Shown piece after piece: positions 1 through 10,897 of a DNA stretch of 64,000 nt. Within the stretch, counting starts at the first letter, position 1; each line of letters starts with the position of its first letter. The DNA is taken from the NCBI GenBank assembly GCA_017506865.1, contig JAFCMP010000011.1:1-64000 (forward strand), written 5' to 3'. The notes beneath the pieces were generated by a model. It worked only from the letters and a program-made list of their open reading frames with translations, searched no databases and was not told the DNA's origin. A program made the translations under genes and the position numbers. The DNA comes from Tribonema minus (taxonomy: Eukaryota > Sar > Xanthophyceae > Tribonematales > Tribonemataceae).

Positions 1-1093
1 ACTCGCGCGGCGCGCGCCGCGCTGCTGCGCCAGCGGTGGCGCGCGAGCCAGGCTCTGCCCAGGCCCCGCCCGGCCGCCGTGTCTGCCGCCGCACGTCAAG
101 CGGCGCTATCACGGGTGCTAGACGCAGCGCTCGCCGCCACGCAGCTGCGTCGGCTTGAAGCAGCAAAATGCGTTGGAAGCAGTCGCGGCGTGGCGCAGCG
201 GCGCCTCTAAGGGGGCCATGGGTTCTTGGCGCAATTGCCGAGCACTGACCAGCGGAGACCATGTCCCCGCCGGAATTCGCGGAGACCTGCCGGGCGCCAC
301 CTGGGCGTGGAGCGCCCCGCCCCCACTGCGGCGCGGGTGCCCAAGTGCCATAGACAGTGGACTCGGGTGCCCACCTGCGCCGCTGCACACAAGGGCTAAC
401 GTCACGCGACACAACTTGCCGCAGACGCGCTCTTTCAGCTGCTCAAGCAGGTGGCCCACCTCCGCGGTCTCGACCGGGACACCTTGCCCCCTTCCGCCGC
501 TACGCGGCGCGCCACGGGTTCAACAAGTTCATGGACATCGTCTTTGGCAGCTACCAGGTCTGCCTTCCAGTCCCTAAAGTGCAGCGAGCGACGACGCGGT
601 AGCAGCAGGCCGGTGCACTAAACTGCGCGGCGGCTTTGAAGTAGCTTGTTGCATAGACGTCACCATACGTGACAGCTCATGCCCTCCCGCCTCCGTCAGG
701 CTCAGGGGGGCGCGCGCGATGTGCAGCGCGTGCTTGAATCGGCTTCGCAGGAAAAGATAGACACATACGTAGTCTCAGGGGCCCTGGACCCCACTACACA
801 CCCTATTTCCGCAGCCTTTGACCACTTCGGCGCTATGTCACGCGACACCCAGCGCTGCTACACGCAATCGCACGAGCAGAGCTCCGCAGGGCAGCACAAT
901 CTCGCGCAGCGCGTTGCCTTCTGGCGCCGCGCACCTCCTCGCGCTACAGCGCGCGCATGCTCACACGTGTCGTGGATCGCAACTGAACGCAGTCATCGCC
1001 CCTGATGGCGACGTCAGCGCTTACCGCCGCATCGCACTGTTGCAAGTGCCGCGGCCCTCGCCGGCCAGCGCCGAACCGCCGGCCCCTCCGTAG
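1..1093 (+). pseudogene. ORF2 C-terminal fragment (zinc knuckle and endonuclease), frame-broken
   Basis: Fragments in all three forward frames together match the C-terminal ~370 residues of the intact ORF2 at 10898-15064. They include pieces of the CCHC knuckle, the RLDxxTLAPF region, the DxxxRDSS endonuclease core and the final PASAEPPAPP tail. No single frame stays open across the segment. The breaks are mostly single-base indels in G or C runs, so they may be sequence errors rather than true mutation. Confidence 0.75.
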
Positions 1094-1165
1094 ATTTAGT
1101 TATTGCAAGCCCGATTTATCGTGCGCGCAGCCATCGCGGTCCAGGACAATAATATACAACTTCAC
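1..1165 (+). mobile_element. Non-LTR retrotransposon copy A, 3' end only
   Basis: The window opens inside the last quarter of ORF2 of the same element that is complete at 8208-15136: base 1 aligns with about base 13967. It runs through the zinc-knuckle and endonuclease region, the stop at 1091-1093 and a short 3' UTR ending in aatatacaacttcac at 1165. Substitutions and the 3' UTR match copy C closely, while copy B is a distinct subtype. The main differences from copy C are many one-base gains and losses that break the reading frame. The next copy begins directly after a five-A run. The rest of this copy lies outside the window. Confidence 0.85.
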
Positions 1166-1180
1166 AAAAATCCGCGCCAG
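1150..1180 (+). other. Retroelement A/B head-to-tail junction
   Basis: The 3' end of copy A (…aatatacaacttcac) passes directly into aaaaatccgcgcc, the 5' start of copy B, without spacer or visible target-site duplication. The short A-run could be a remnant 3' tail of copy A or the 5' end of copy B. Confidence 0.75.
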
Positions 1181-1326
1181 GGTGGATTTTGCTGACCACA
1201 CGTTGGTGAATCCCACCCTGTGTGCCTGCTGTTCAGCCAACGCTCGGCACCCTCAGCGAGGGGCGGCCGCACAGTGTCTCAGGGGCGGGGCAAGGGCCCG
1301 CCCCACTTTCAACTTCAAGTCGTTCA

Positions 1327-3918
1327 TGGCATCTGAAGCGATGGAGGTGGTGCTGCCAGCGGCGACTGGCGACACGCCAGTGGGTCCAACTGGTCGCCGC
1401 GACCACCCCTCCGACGCTGCTGCCTCGTGGCGCGGCCAAAGCCGCCAAAATTGCGACAACAGTCCCGTCGCTTACAGCGAAGAGAAACCTGCTTCGGGAG
1501 GAGGCACGGCGCGACTGCCACGGCCACGATGCAGCCTACTTCGCTCCCGAGGCAGCTACACTGCTGCTCGTCCGCCTTCACGCGGGAGCAACTGGACCAG
1601 CAGGCACGCGCGATGTTCAGGCTGCTGATCAGGGAGCAGTACTTCTTCGTTCCCCCCGCTGTAGCGGCGGCGGGGCGCAAGGGCGGAGCCGCTGTCGGGT
1701 CGCCTCATGGCAGCGGCAGCGCGCCTGCAGGCCGCCAGACAGTAGAAGGACAGCCGTTTGTACCACCTGCTGCGGCAGCTGGCGCGGACTACACATCCTT
1801 TACGGTGGATTCTGTCTCCTGCTACAACCAGGAGCACTTGGCTGCCTTGCCGGCCAGTGTCCGCGCACTGTTAGCGGAGCTCGCGCCGGCCCGTCAGCCT
1901 CACGAACGCGGCGCAGCACCCCAGCGGCGGCCGCCTCAGCGCCGCCGCCCGACTCACGCGGGGCGCAGCAGCTGCTAGCGACGGCGCTCACGTACATGCA
2001 TGAGGCGGCGAGGGCGGGCGCCGTAGACGCTGCCTCGCTTGCATCCTTGCTCAAGGGTGCAGAGACGCTGGCGCCGCTGTCGCCTCGCGATGACTTCCGC
2101 GTGCTATGCTTGCGTGCGCCGGCTGCGCTCGTTGACGCGGCTCTCGGCGGCGGCGGCGAGCTCCGCTGACTTCAGCTTCAGCGGCTTCCGCTTGCGCATT
2201 CGCCCGCGCTGGTGACATGAGCGCCCCGGTCACGGTGACTGTGCGCGCGCGCGGCTGCGTGGTCTGCAGCGCAGCTTGCAATGCTGCTTGCGCCCGCACT
2301 CGCAGCTCCTGGCGTGGCCATCGCGCCGGTGCGCTTGCGGGCGTACGGCGGCGGCGGTACTTCCGCCGCCTTTCTGCTGCTGGCCAGCGCCTGAAGACCT
2401 GTGCGTGGGCATTGGCTTGGCGGTGCGGCCTCATCCGCGGCGCCGGCGTCGGCGGCATCGCCAGGCGCCGCTGGTGTTTGGGAGCTCACAAGTGGCCCGC
2501 GGCGTGGCGCGGCAACTCGCGCACTCGGTCCTATGCACAGTGGACGGCACGGAAGTAGCGCTGCGGCTGCTGGGCCCAGATAATCTGACGGCGTGCCCGT
2601 CTGCCTGCGACGGCACTTCACGCGCCCAGGTCAGCAGTGCCGGGCAGCGCCGTGCGCACACACCACGCTCCCCGCCCATCTGCACCACGCCAGCTGCCGC
2701 CACTGGCACAGCGGCCGGTGACCCTGCGGTAGCCGCGGCCCAGCCGCGGCGGCAGCCGCCGCGACGCAGCGTGCGCCCACCGGCGCCGCCGCCTCGCAGC
2801 CCCCAGCGCCGGCGGCGACCGGCGCGCCGTGACGGACGCTGCCGCCGCCTCGACACCCGCGCGGGCGAGCGCGTCGCCGGGCGCCTCGCCGCCGCCCGGC
2901 GGCCGACGCGGACCCTGCGCAGCTGGGCAGGAGCAGCGCATTCAGCAGCTGCAGGGGGCCATCATGGAGGGGAGGACCGCGCGGAAGGGGCTGCAGCAGC
3001 AGGTCAAAGGCACTGACAACCACGGCTGGCAGCCGCGCGAGGCGGGAGAGCGGGCTGCTGAGGCCGTTTGTGACCGGTCTCTGCCAGAGCAAGTTCGTGC
3101 GGGAACGGCTGGCGGCGCAAGCAACGGAGCCTTGCGCGAAGGAGAGCAGGTGCGCAACGCTGCGGCGGACCTCCTCGCTCGACTCGAGGCGCAGCTGACA
3201 GCGGAAGCGGCGCGCGCTGCGCGCGTGGCGGTGCCGGCGGCGGACGCCGCCGGCGCGGTGGCCACCATGCCCGTGGCGGGAGACCTTGAGGCTAGACTCT
3301 GAAGCGGCTCGGCGCGCGGCCGCAGTGGCGGCGGACGGGGCAACGCGGCGGCGGGCGCGGAGGCGGCAGGCGCGGCGGCGGCGGGCCGCCCGCCGCGGCA
3401 GAGGCGGCCGGGGGCGCGGCGCGGGCAGGCGCCGCCGCGGCGGAGGCGGCGGGCGCGCCGCCGCCTGCTGTAGGTGCTGCCGGCGCGGCGGCAGCGCGGC
3501 AGACGGCCGCATGTGCCTGTGGGCCCCCCAGCAGACCCCGCGGTGGCACCGGAGGCAGCGGCGGCGCCGCGGCAGCCGCCGCGCTCCTGCTCAGCGCGGG
3601 CGCTCGCGGTGTCGGCGCGCATCGTCGCCAGCGGCTCGGCACGGCAGCGGCTGCAGCCCACCTCCCCTCGCGCCATCCAGCGGGCAGCCCCCATGCTGCC
3701 AGTGACAGCAGCGCGCTTATGTCCGACAGTGGCACACACCCCGCCCCAGCCGCAGCGCACGGCTGCTGAGCGCACGCCGGGCTCGGCGGCGGAACCCCCC
3801 GCTGCACGCCCTTCGCGCGGGCTGCCTCAGGGTCAGTCCGCCGCCGACCGCTTCCTCTGCACCTTGACGGCGCCGCCGCCGGCACGCGGAGGGAGGCGGC
3901 GGCGCCTCGGGCCTGTAA
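1327..3918 (+). pseudogene. Copy B ORF1, broken
   Basis: Homologous to ORF1 of copy C in shifting frames. The leader ATG reads MASEAMEVVLPAATGD, and later pieces match the EQYFFVPPAV region, the coiled-coil stretch and the arginine/serine-rich tail. The TAA at 3916-3918 is in the same context (ctg taa gcc) as the ORF1 stop of copy C. Around 1455-1475 copy B has acaacagtcccgtc where copy C has one base fewer, so this copy shows what the undamaged ORF1 N-terminus probably looked like. Further downstream many indels break it. Confidence 0.7.
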
Positions 3919-3950
3919 GCCGCGGTGCGGCGCTCCCCTCATTCATCGTA

Positions 3951-6900
3951 ATGATGTTCGACTCTACTTCAGGGGGAGCCGCACAGCGGCCTTTGCGGCA
4001 GCCTGCTGCTGCAGCAGCGGCTGCCGCGGCGGGCACAGATCCGCCGGCGGCGCAGCCCGAGGCAGTGCAGGCGCCCGCTCAGCTGAAACGGCTGCCATTT
4101 ATCCGCGCTGCCTTTACATGACACTGGCTGCCTCTTTCGGGTGCCAGTGCCCAAAACCGCGCCTTCGCAGGAACGGGGAGGCGCACACGCTCACGAGCAG
4201 ACATCAGCGTCGCCGGCGCTGGCGCGCCGCATCGCCACGGCGCTGGCGGATCACCAGCGCCGCGAGCATCCGGATATGCCTGCAGATTTCCTCACGCGTA
4301 TGCAGGTGATTGACGCCGAGTGTCGGACCCTCCACCGCGCTGGCGAGGGCACCTACCGCGCCGTGGAACCTGAGCTGGTACTTGCGCATGCGTCTCGTGC
4401 GGCGAGCCCGGGTGCGTGCTCACGAAGTTGCACCTGCGCAAGCACCTCGACAAATCCCGGCCCGCGAGACACAACGCAGCGGCCGCGCGGGCCTCGCGGC
4501 GTCGCGCCTCTGCCCCCCATTCTCCCCCTCCTACAGCCAGTGCGGCACGCAGGGCCACGGCGCCCCGCGCAGCTGCCGCGGTGGCTGCGGCAGGGCCAAC
4601 GTGGCGCAGCGCGCTTCCGCTCTGGACGCTCGCGCCGCTCTCGCCCGCGCGCGCAGCGCTGGACGAACTCTCCTTTGACTACGTACTGCAGCAGCAACTG
4701 GTGGTTGGCCGCCGCATTCGCCTGGAGCACCGCTCGGACTTCACGGCCGCTTTGAGGCACGCTGGCGGGCCTCCGGGAGGCGCAAACGGCGGTAGCGCAG
4801 GCGCACGGTGCGCCGAGGCAGCGGCGCAGGCGTCCGCTACAGCGGGTGCATGGTGCAAGCTGCTGCATCTGCTTCCGTGCCTGCTGCTAGTGCCCGACGG
4901 CTCCCTGCCGCGGGCGCAACCGTTTCGCGGCCTTCGCGGCAGCAGCGAGCTGGAGCTACTCACGCGCCACAGCGCTGGCCTTCTGCCGCCGTTGTGCCGC
5001 CCGTGCGTGCGCCCGCGTCGCGCTAGGTCCATGACGGAGGCGGCAGTCGCAGTCCGCGAGCGCGCGGCGGCGACGGCGCGGCAGCCCGGGCGGCGTCGGG
5101 CGCGCCGCGCGGCTGCTGGCGGAGGGCACTGACACATCTGCCCCCCGCGACTCCGCTACCTTGCATAAACTGCAGGCTAAACACCCAGCTGGCGATGCGC
5201 CTGCGAAGCTGGATCCGCGGCCATCGGTGGCGCGCAGCTCAGTGGCGGCGGCGGCGGCGGGCGGCGCACTAGGGCACCACTCAACTGCGCTTCGTTCACA
5301 GCGACGAGGCGAATGAGGCCATCCGCCGCCAACCCTGGTCTCGGCCGCCGTTCCCTCTGGGCTGCGCAACTCCCACCCTCCAGCAGTGCGTCCGGCACAC
5401 GGCGCACACGTCGGGGCGCATGGTTTGACTGGCTCCTTGAGCTACTGGCGTGGCTGGGTACCACGGCGTACTCCACCCCCGCCACGCTGCCCGCCCCCTT
5501 TTGGCGCCATGCATGCCGCGCGCGCGCCTCAGCGCTGTGGGCGCGAAGGCGCGCCCCATCGCGTGCGGCGACACCATCCGCCGGCCTGTTCGCCCGCACC
5601 TTTGCTACGGACACCGAGACCGTGTCTCCGCGCTGCTAGAACCCATTGGCAGTTTGGGGTCGCGGCGCGCGGGGGGGCGCGGAGAGGGTGGCGCTCATGG
5701 CGCAGCTCACGCATGAGTGCGGCGGCGTGCTCCTTGCCATTGACGGCAGTAATGCCTTCAACGCGCTGTCGCGCTCGGCAGTCCTCACTGCGGTGGCCGA
5801 GCAATCTGCCTGGCCTGTACGGCTACGTCGAGCCATATCTACGGCCCCGGGCGGGCCCCTTGGCTACAATTTGCCTAGATGGGCACGCCGACGCCGCCCA
5901 TCATCCTCTCCCAACAGGCGTGCACCAGCAGGGCGAACCCATTGGCCGATGCTGTTCGCGCTGGCACTGCGCGGCACCATGGTGGCTGCCCGCGCCAAGT
6001 TCCCGCAGCTGGCGCTTCCGGGCTACTCCCTCGATGACCTCACCATCATGACGCCCAGCTGTGACGCGCCAGTGCCTCGGCCACGTTGGCCGCGCTTTCT
6101 GCTTCATACAAACAGGCCGACTGAGCGAGCTGAACATTCAGGTCAATGTCACGAAATGCGCAGCGCTGGTGCCGGCCTCAGGCGGCGCTCGCGAGCGCGC
6201 CGCCGCCGTCTTCGCCGCCGCCGATGTCCCCGTACCAGTATGTGACGACGGCGTCACGCTGATGGGGGTGCGGTGGGCACCGATGACTTCGTGCGCACAC
6301 ACGTAGCGGCGACCCTTCGTGCCCCCGGCACCGACCGCCTGGTGGCGGAGCTGGTGCAGATGGAGGATGTGCAGGCTGCCTTCTCGATTCTGCGGTCTTG
6401 CTGTCCCCGCCCGCGCAGGCATGTCGCGCGCGCAACACGGCGCCATCCCTCAGCACGAGGAGCGCTACGGCGCTTCGCGCCATCACGCTGGCGGCCGTGG
6501 CTGCGCTGGCGCAGTAGCCATCGGCGGGCTTACGCCGCCGCCCACGATGGCGCGCCGGCGGCTGGTGGCGATTGCCGCAGCACGCGCCGGCGGTTGCGCG
6601 GCGGCGGCACCGCCCTCTCTGTGGGCGGCGGCAGTGGCATGGGTACGCGGCAGACTGGGGTGGCGAGCCCCGGTGACGCTACTAGCACATCAGCAGGTAC
6701 GCGTGCATCTGCGGCTGGGTGAGCGGCGGCTTTGGCGTGCTGGGCGCGCGGCGCCGCGTGCATGTGCCGCATTGCTGCGCGTACCTCGAGTGCATGGGAC
6801 CGGCACTGGCGGCGTTTCCAGTGCGGCACGCAGCCGCGTCGGAGCACGCCCGCTACGGCTTCACCTTCACTCAGATAGCTACCTGCCTGCAGCAGCTGCG

Positions 6901-8138
6901 CAGCGCACGATGATGCCGCAGCGGCCCTCGCACTGCTCCTGCCCTCGGTCTGGTACCAGGACTGGCGCCAGGACGACGGCGCGCTGGCGGGCACTGCGCG
7001 ATCTGCTGCAAGGGCAGGCGGAGCTGCGGGGCTGGGCATGCGGACTCGCAGCCGGCGGCGCCGCGCTGCGCCAGCGGCGGCGCGCGAGCCAGGCTCCGCC
7101 CAGGCCCGCCGGCCGCCGTGCTGCCGCGGCGTCAAGCCGCGCTATCACGGGTGCTAGACGCAGCGCTCGCCGCCACGCAGCTGCGCCGGCTTGAAGCAGC
7201 AAATGCGTTGAAGCAGTCGCGGCGTGGCGCAGCGGTGCCTCTAAGGGGGCCATGGGTTTCTTGGCGCAACTGCCGAGCACTGACCCAGCGGAGACCATGT
7301 CGCCGCCGGAATTCCGCGAGACGCTGCGGCGCCACCTGGGCGTGGAGCGCCCCGCCTCCGCTGCGGCGCGGTGCCCCAAGTGCCATAAAACAGTGGAGTC
7401 AGGTGCCCACCTACGCCGCTGCACACAAGGGCTCAACGTCACGCGACACAACTTGCTCGCAGACGCGCTTTTTCAGCTGCTCAAGCAGGTGGCCCACCTC
7501 CGCGGTCTCGACCGGGACACCCTTGCCCCCTTCCGCCGCTACGCGGCGCGCCACGGGGTTCAACAAGTTCATGGACATCGTCTTCGGCAGCAACCAGATC
7601 TGCCTTCCAGTCCCTAAAGTGCAGCCGAGCGCCGACGCGGTAGCGGCAGGCCGGTGCACTAAACTGCGCGGCGGCTTTGAAGTAGCTTGTTGCATAGACG
7701 TCACCATACGTGACAGCTCATGTCCCTCCCGCCTCCGTCAGGCTCAGGGGGGGCGCGCGCGATGTGCAGCGCGTGCTTGAATCGGCTTCGCAGGAAAAGA
7801 TAGACACATACGTAGTCTCAGGGGCCCTGGACCCCACTACACACACCCTATTTTCCGCAGCCTTTGACCACTTCGGCGCTATGTCACGCGACACCCAAGC
7901 GCTGCTACACGCACTCGCCGAGCAGAGCTCGCAGGGCAGCTACAATCTCGCGCAGCGCGTTGCCTTCTGGCGCCGCCGCGCCTCCCTCGCGCTACAGCGC
8001 GCGCTCACACGTGTCGTGATCGACAACTGGAACGCAGTCATTGCCCCTGATGGCGACGTCAGTGCTTACCGCCGCATCGCACTGTTGCAAGTGCCGCGGC
8101 CCTCGCCGGCCAGCGCCGAACCGCCGGCCCCTCCGTAG
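3951..8138 (+). pseudogene. Copy B ORF2 (reverse transcriptase and endonuclease), broken
   Basis: Begins at an ATG in the same position relative to the ORF1 stop as in copy C and ends at a TAG at 8136-8138. Fragments of the reverse transcriptase (LAIDGSNAFNALSRSAVL, the DDLTIM catalytic region), zinc knuckle and endonuclease are present, but in different frames. At the catalytic box copy B reads GYSLDDLTIM where copy C reads GYLDDLTIM, which is a small insertion. The last ~600 bases are the best preserved. Not expected to make an active enzyme as written. Confidence 0.75.
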
Positions 8139-8184
8139 ATTTAGTTATCGCCCGATTATCGTGTGCTCAACCCCCATGCGGTCC

Positions 8185-8222
8185 AGGACATAATATACAA
8201 CTTCACCAAAAAAAACCGTGGT
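8185..8222 (+). other. Retroelement B/C head-to-tail junction
   Basis: The copy B 3' end (…aatatacaacttcacc) is followed at once by eight A residues (8208-8215) and the copy C leader. This is the same type of junction as at 1165, so the end sequence is reproducible. At the outer edge (15136) copy C ends in the same aatatacaacttcacc but lacks an A-run. Confidence 0.78.
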
Positions 8223-8372
8223 GCAGGGGTGGATTTTGCTGGCGCCACGTTGGTGACTCCCACCCTGTGTGCCTGCTGTTCAGCCAACGCTCGGCACCCT
8301 CCACGAGGGGCAGCCGCCACCGTGTCCCAGGGGCGGGGCAGGGCCCGCCCCATTTCAACTTCAAGTCGTTTC

Positions 8373-10864
8373 ATGCCATCCGAAGCGATGGAGGTGGTGC
8401 TGCCAGCGGCGACTGGCGACACGCCAGCTGGCCCAAATGGTCGCGCGGCCACCCCTCCTGCTGCTGCTGCCTCGTGGGCGGCCAAAGCCGCCAAAACTGC
8501 GACAACACCCCGTCGCTTACAGCGAAGAGCAACCTGCTTCGGGAGGAGGCACGGCTGCTGCACGGCCACGATGGAGCCTACTTCACTCCCCGAGGCAGCT
8601 ACACGCCAACCCCAGCCCCATCCGCCCTCACTCCAGGGCAGCTAGACCAACAGGCGAGCGAGATGTTCCACGCCGCGGAACAGGAGCAGTACTTCTTTGT
8701 GCCCCCCGCTGTCGCGGCGGTGGGGCGCCAGGGTGGAGCCGCTGCGGGCCGCCTCATGGCGATGGCGGCGCGCGTGCAGGGCCGTCCGACAGCGGAGGGA
8801 CAGCCATTTGTGCCGCCGGCGGCGGCAGCCGGCACAGACCTAGTCTCGTTTACGGTGGATCCAGTCACCTGCTACACCCAGGAGCACTTGGCTGCCTTGC
8901 CGGCCAGCGTCCGCGCACTGTTAGCAGAGCTCGCGCCGGCCCGTCAGCCTCACGAGCGCGAGCGCAGCACCCCTGCGGCGGCTGCACAGCGCCGCGCCCG
9001 ACTCACGCGGGGGCGCCAGCAGCTGCTAGCGGCGGCGCTCACGCACATGCACGACGCGGCGAGGGCCGGCGCTGGAGACGCTGCCTCACTTGCGTCCTTA
9101 TTCAAGGGTGCAGAGACGCTGGGGCCTCTGTCGCCTCGTGATGACTTCCGCACGCTATGCTTGCGGGCGCCGGCCGCGCTCGTTGACGCGGCGCTCGGAA
9201 CGGTCGGCGACTCCGCTGACTTCAGCTTCAGCGGCTTCCGCCTGCGCATCACCCGCGCTGGTGACATGAGCGCCCCGGTCACGGTCACCGTGCGCGGCGC
9301 GCCGGCGGCGTGGTCTGCAGCGCAGCTTGCAATGCTGCTTGCGCCCGCACTCGCAGCTCCTGGCATGCCCATCGCGCCGGTGCGCTTGCGGGCGGGCGGC
9401 GGCGGCACTTCCGCCGCCTTTCTGCTGCTGGCCAGCGCTCTGAAGACCTGCGGCGTAGGCATTAACGGTGCGGCCTCATCCGCGGCGCCGGCGTCGGCGG
9501 CATCGCCAGGCGCCGCGGGTGTTTGGGAGCTAACAGTGGTCCGCGGCGTTGCGCGGCGACTCGCGCACTCGGTCCTATGCGCGGTGGACGGCACGGAAGT
9601 AGCGCTGCGGCTGCTGGGCCCTGACAATCTGACAGCGTGCCCGTCCTGCCTGCGACGGCACTTCACGCGCCCGGGTCAGCAGTGCCGGGCAACGCGCTGC
9701 GCGCACACCACGCTCCCCGCGGCCTGCACCACGCCAGCCGCCGCCACTGGCACAGCCGCCGGTGCCCCTGCGGTAGCCACGGCTGCAGCCGCCGCGGCGG
9801 CAGCCGCCGCGACGCAGCGTGCGCCCACCGGCGCCGCCGCCTCGCACCCCCCAGCGCCGGCGGCGACCGGCGCCGCCGCGACGGACGCTGCCGCCGCCTC
9901 GACGCCCGCGCTGGCGAGCGCGTCGCCGGGCGCCTCGCCGCCGCCGCCGGCGGCCGACGCGGACCCTGCGCAGCTGGGCCAGGAGCAGCGCATTCAGCAG
10001 CTGCAGGGGGGCATCCTGGAGGGCAGGACCGCGCGGAAGGGGCTGCAGCAGCAGGTCAAGGCACTGACAAAGCTGCTGGCAGCCTCCGAGGCGGGAAAGC
10101 GGGCTGCTGAGGCCGATCGCGACCGGTCTCTGGCAGAGCAAGTTCGTGCGGAGCGGCTGGCGGCGCAGCAACGGAGCCTGCGCGAAGGAGAGCAGGTGCG
10201 CAACGCTGCGGCGACCGCTCGACTCGAGGCGCAGCTGACAGCGGAAGCGGCGCGCGCTGCGAGCGTGGCGGTGCCGGCGGCGGACGCCGCCGGCGCGGTG
10301 GCCACCACGCCCGTGGCGGGAGACCTTGAGGCTAGCTCTGCAGCGGCTGGCGCTGCGGCGGCGGTGGCGGCGGACGGGGCAACGGCGGCGGGCGCGGCGG
10401 CGGCAGGCGCGGCGGCGGCGGGCGCGCCGCCGCCTGCTGTAGGTGCTGCCAGCGCAGCAGCGGCAGCGGCCGCAAGCGCGGCAGCGGACCTTGCGGTGGC
10501 ACTGGAGGCAGCGGCGGCGCCGCGGCAGCCGCCGCGCTCTTGCTCACGCGGGCGCTCGCGGTGTCGGCGCGCATCGTCGCCAGCGGCTCGGCACGGCAGC
10601 GACTGCAGCGCCTCCCCCTCGCGCAGTAGGCAGCCCCCCATGCCTGCCAGTGACAGCAGCGCGCTTATGTCCGACAGTGGCACACCCCGCGCCAGCCGCA
10701 AGCGCACGGCTGCTGAGCGCACGCCGGGCTCGGCGGCGGAACCCCCCGCTGCACGCCCCGCGCGCGGGCTGCCCCAAGGTCAGTCCGCCGCCGACCGCTT
10801 CCTCTCCACCTCGACGGCCCAGCCGCCGGCACCGGAGGGAGGCGGCGGCGCCTCGGGCCTGTAA
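8373..10864 (+). CDS. Retrotransposon ORF1 protein (coiled coil, zinc-knuckle-like), copy C
   Basis: Probable nucleic-acid-binding, RNP-forming ORF1 protein of the element. The frame is open from about 8267 to the TAA at 10862-10864, but no ATG occurs in it before 8663. The natural start is likely the ATG at 8373 (MPSEAMEVVLPAATGD), which lies in another frame and needs the base missing near 8505-8511 relative to copy B. Visible parts are a Cys/His cluster (CPSCLRRHF…CRATRCAH), an Ala/Pro-rich linker, a long charged coiled-coil stretch (EQRIQQLQ to about AQLTAEAA), a very Ala-rich segment and an Arg/Ser-rich basic tail. It stops 33 bases before ORF2 and in the same frame. The function is inferred from position and composition; the sequence itself matches no family I can name. 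Confidence 0.65.
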
Positions 10865-10897
10865 GCCGCCGGTGCGGCGCTCCCCTCATCCACCGTA
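10862..10897 (+). promoter_or_regulatory. ORF1 stop and ORF2 start spacer
   Basis: ORF1 ends in ctg taa gcc, and the same frame continues with eleven sense codons to the ORF2 ATG. Copy B keeps this arrangement (TAA 3916-3918, ATG 3951), so it is conserved. Possible readings are readthrough of a single stop, or termination followed by reinitiation at the near ATG. The gtaagc inside the stop region also resembles a splice donor, but I found no frame-restoring acceptor. Confidence 0.5.

Larger units (their letters stand above)
1166..8207 (+). mobile_element. Non-LTR retrotransposon copy B, full length but frame-broken
   Basis: This copy of about 7.04 kb is collinear with copy C from the 5' A-run (1166-1170) to the 3' end (cttcacc at 8201-8207). 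It abuts copy A on the left and copy C on the right with no unique DNA between. It has the same order: 5' leader, ORF1 with alanine-rich and coiled-coil parts, a TAA stop, then ORF2. Its 3' UTR differs from those of A and C (tatcgcccgattatcgtgtgctc), so it is a separate subtype. Both ORFs are cut into short pieces by many small indels. Confidence 0.88.

Noticed and set aside
1222-3705. Many long GC-rich open frames on both strands in copies A-C
   Set aside because: They are low-complexity Ala/Arg/Pro shadows of the retroelement ORFs. Only the forward frames aligned between copies carry motifs.
8267-8372. GTG start of ORF1 at 8267
   Set aside because: A GTG start is not expected in a nuclear gene. 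The ATG at 8373 in the homologous frame is more plausible.
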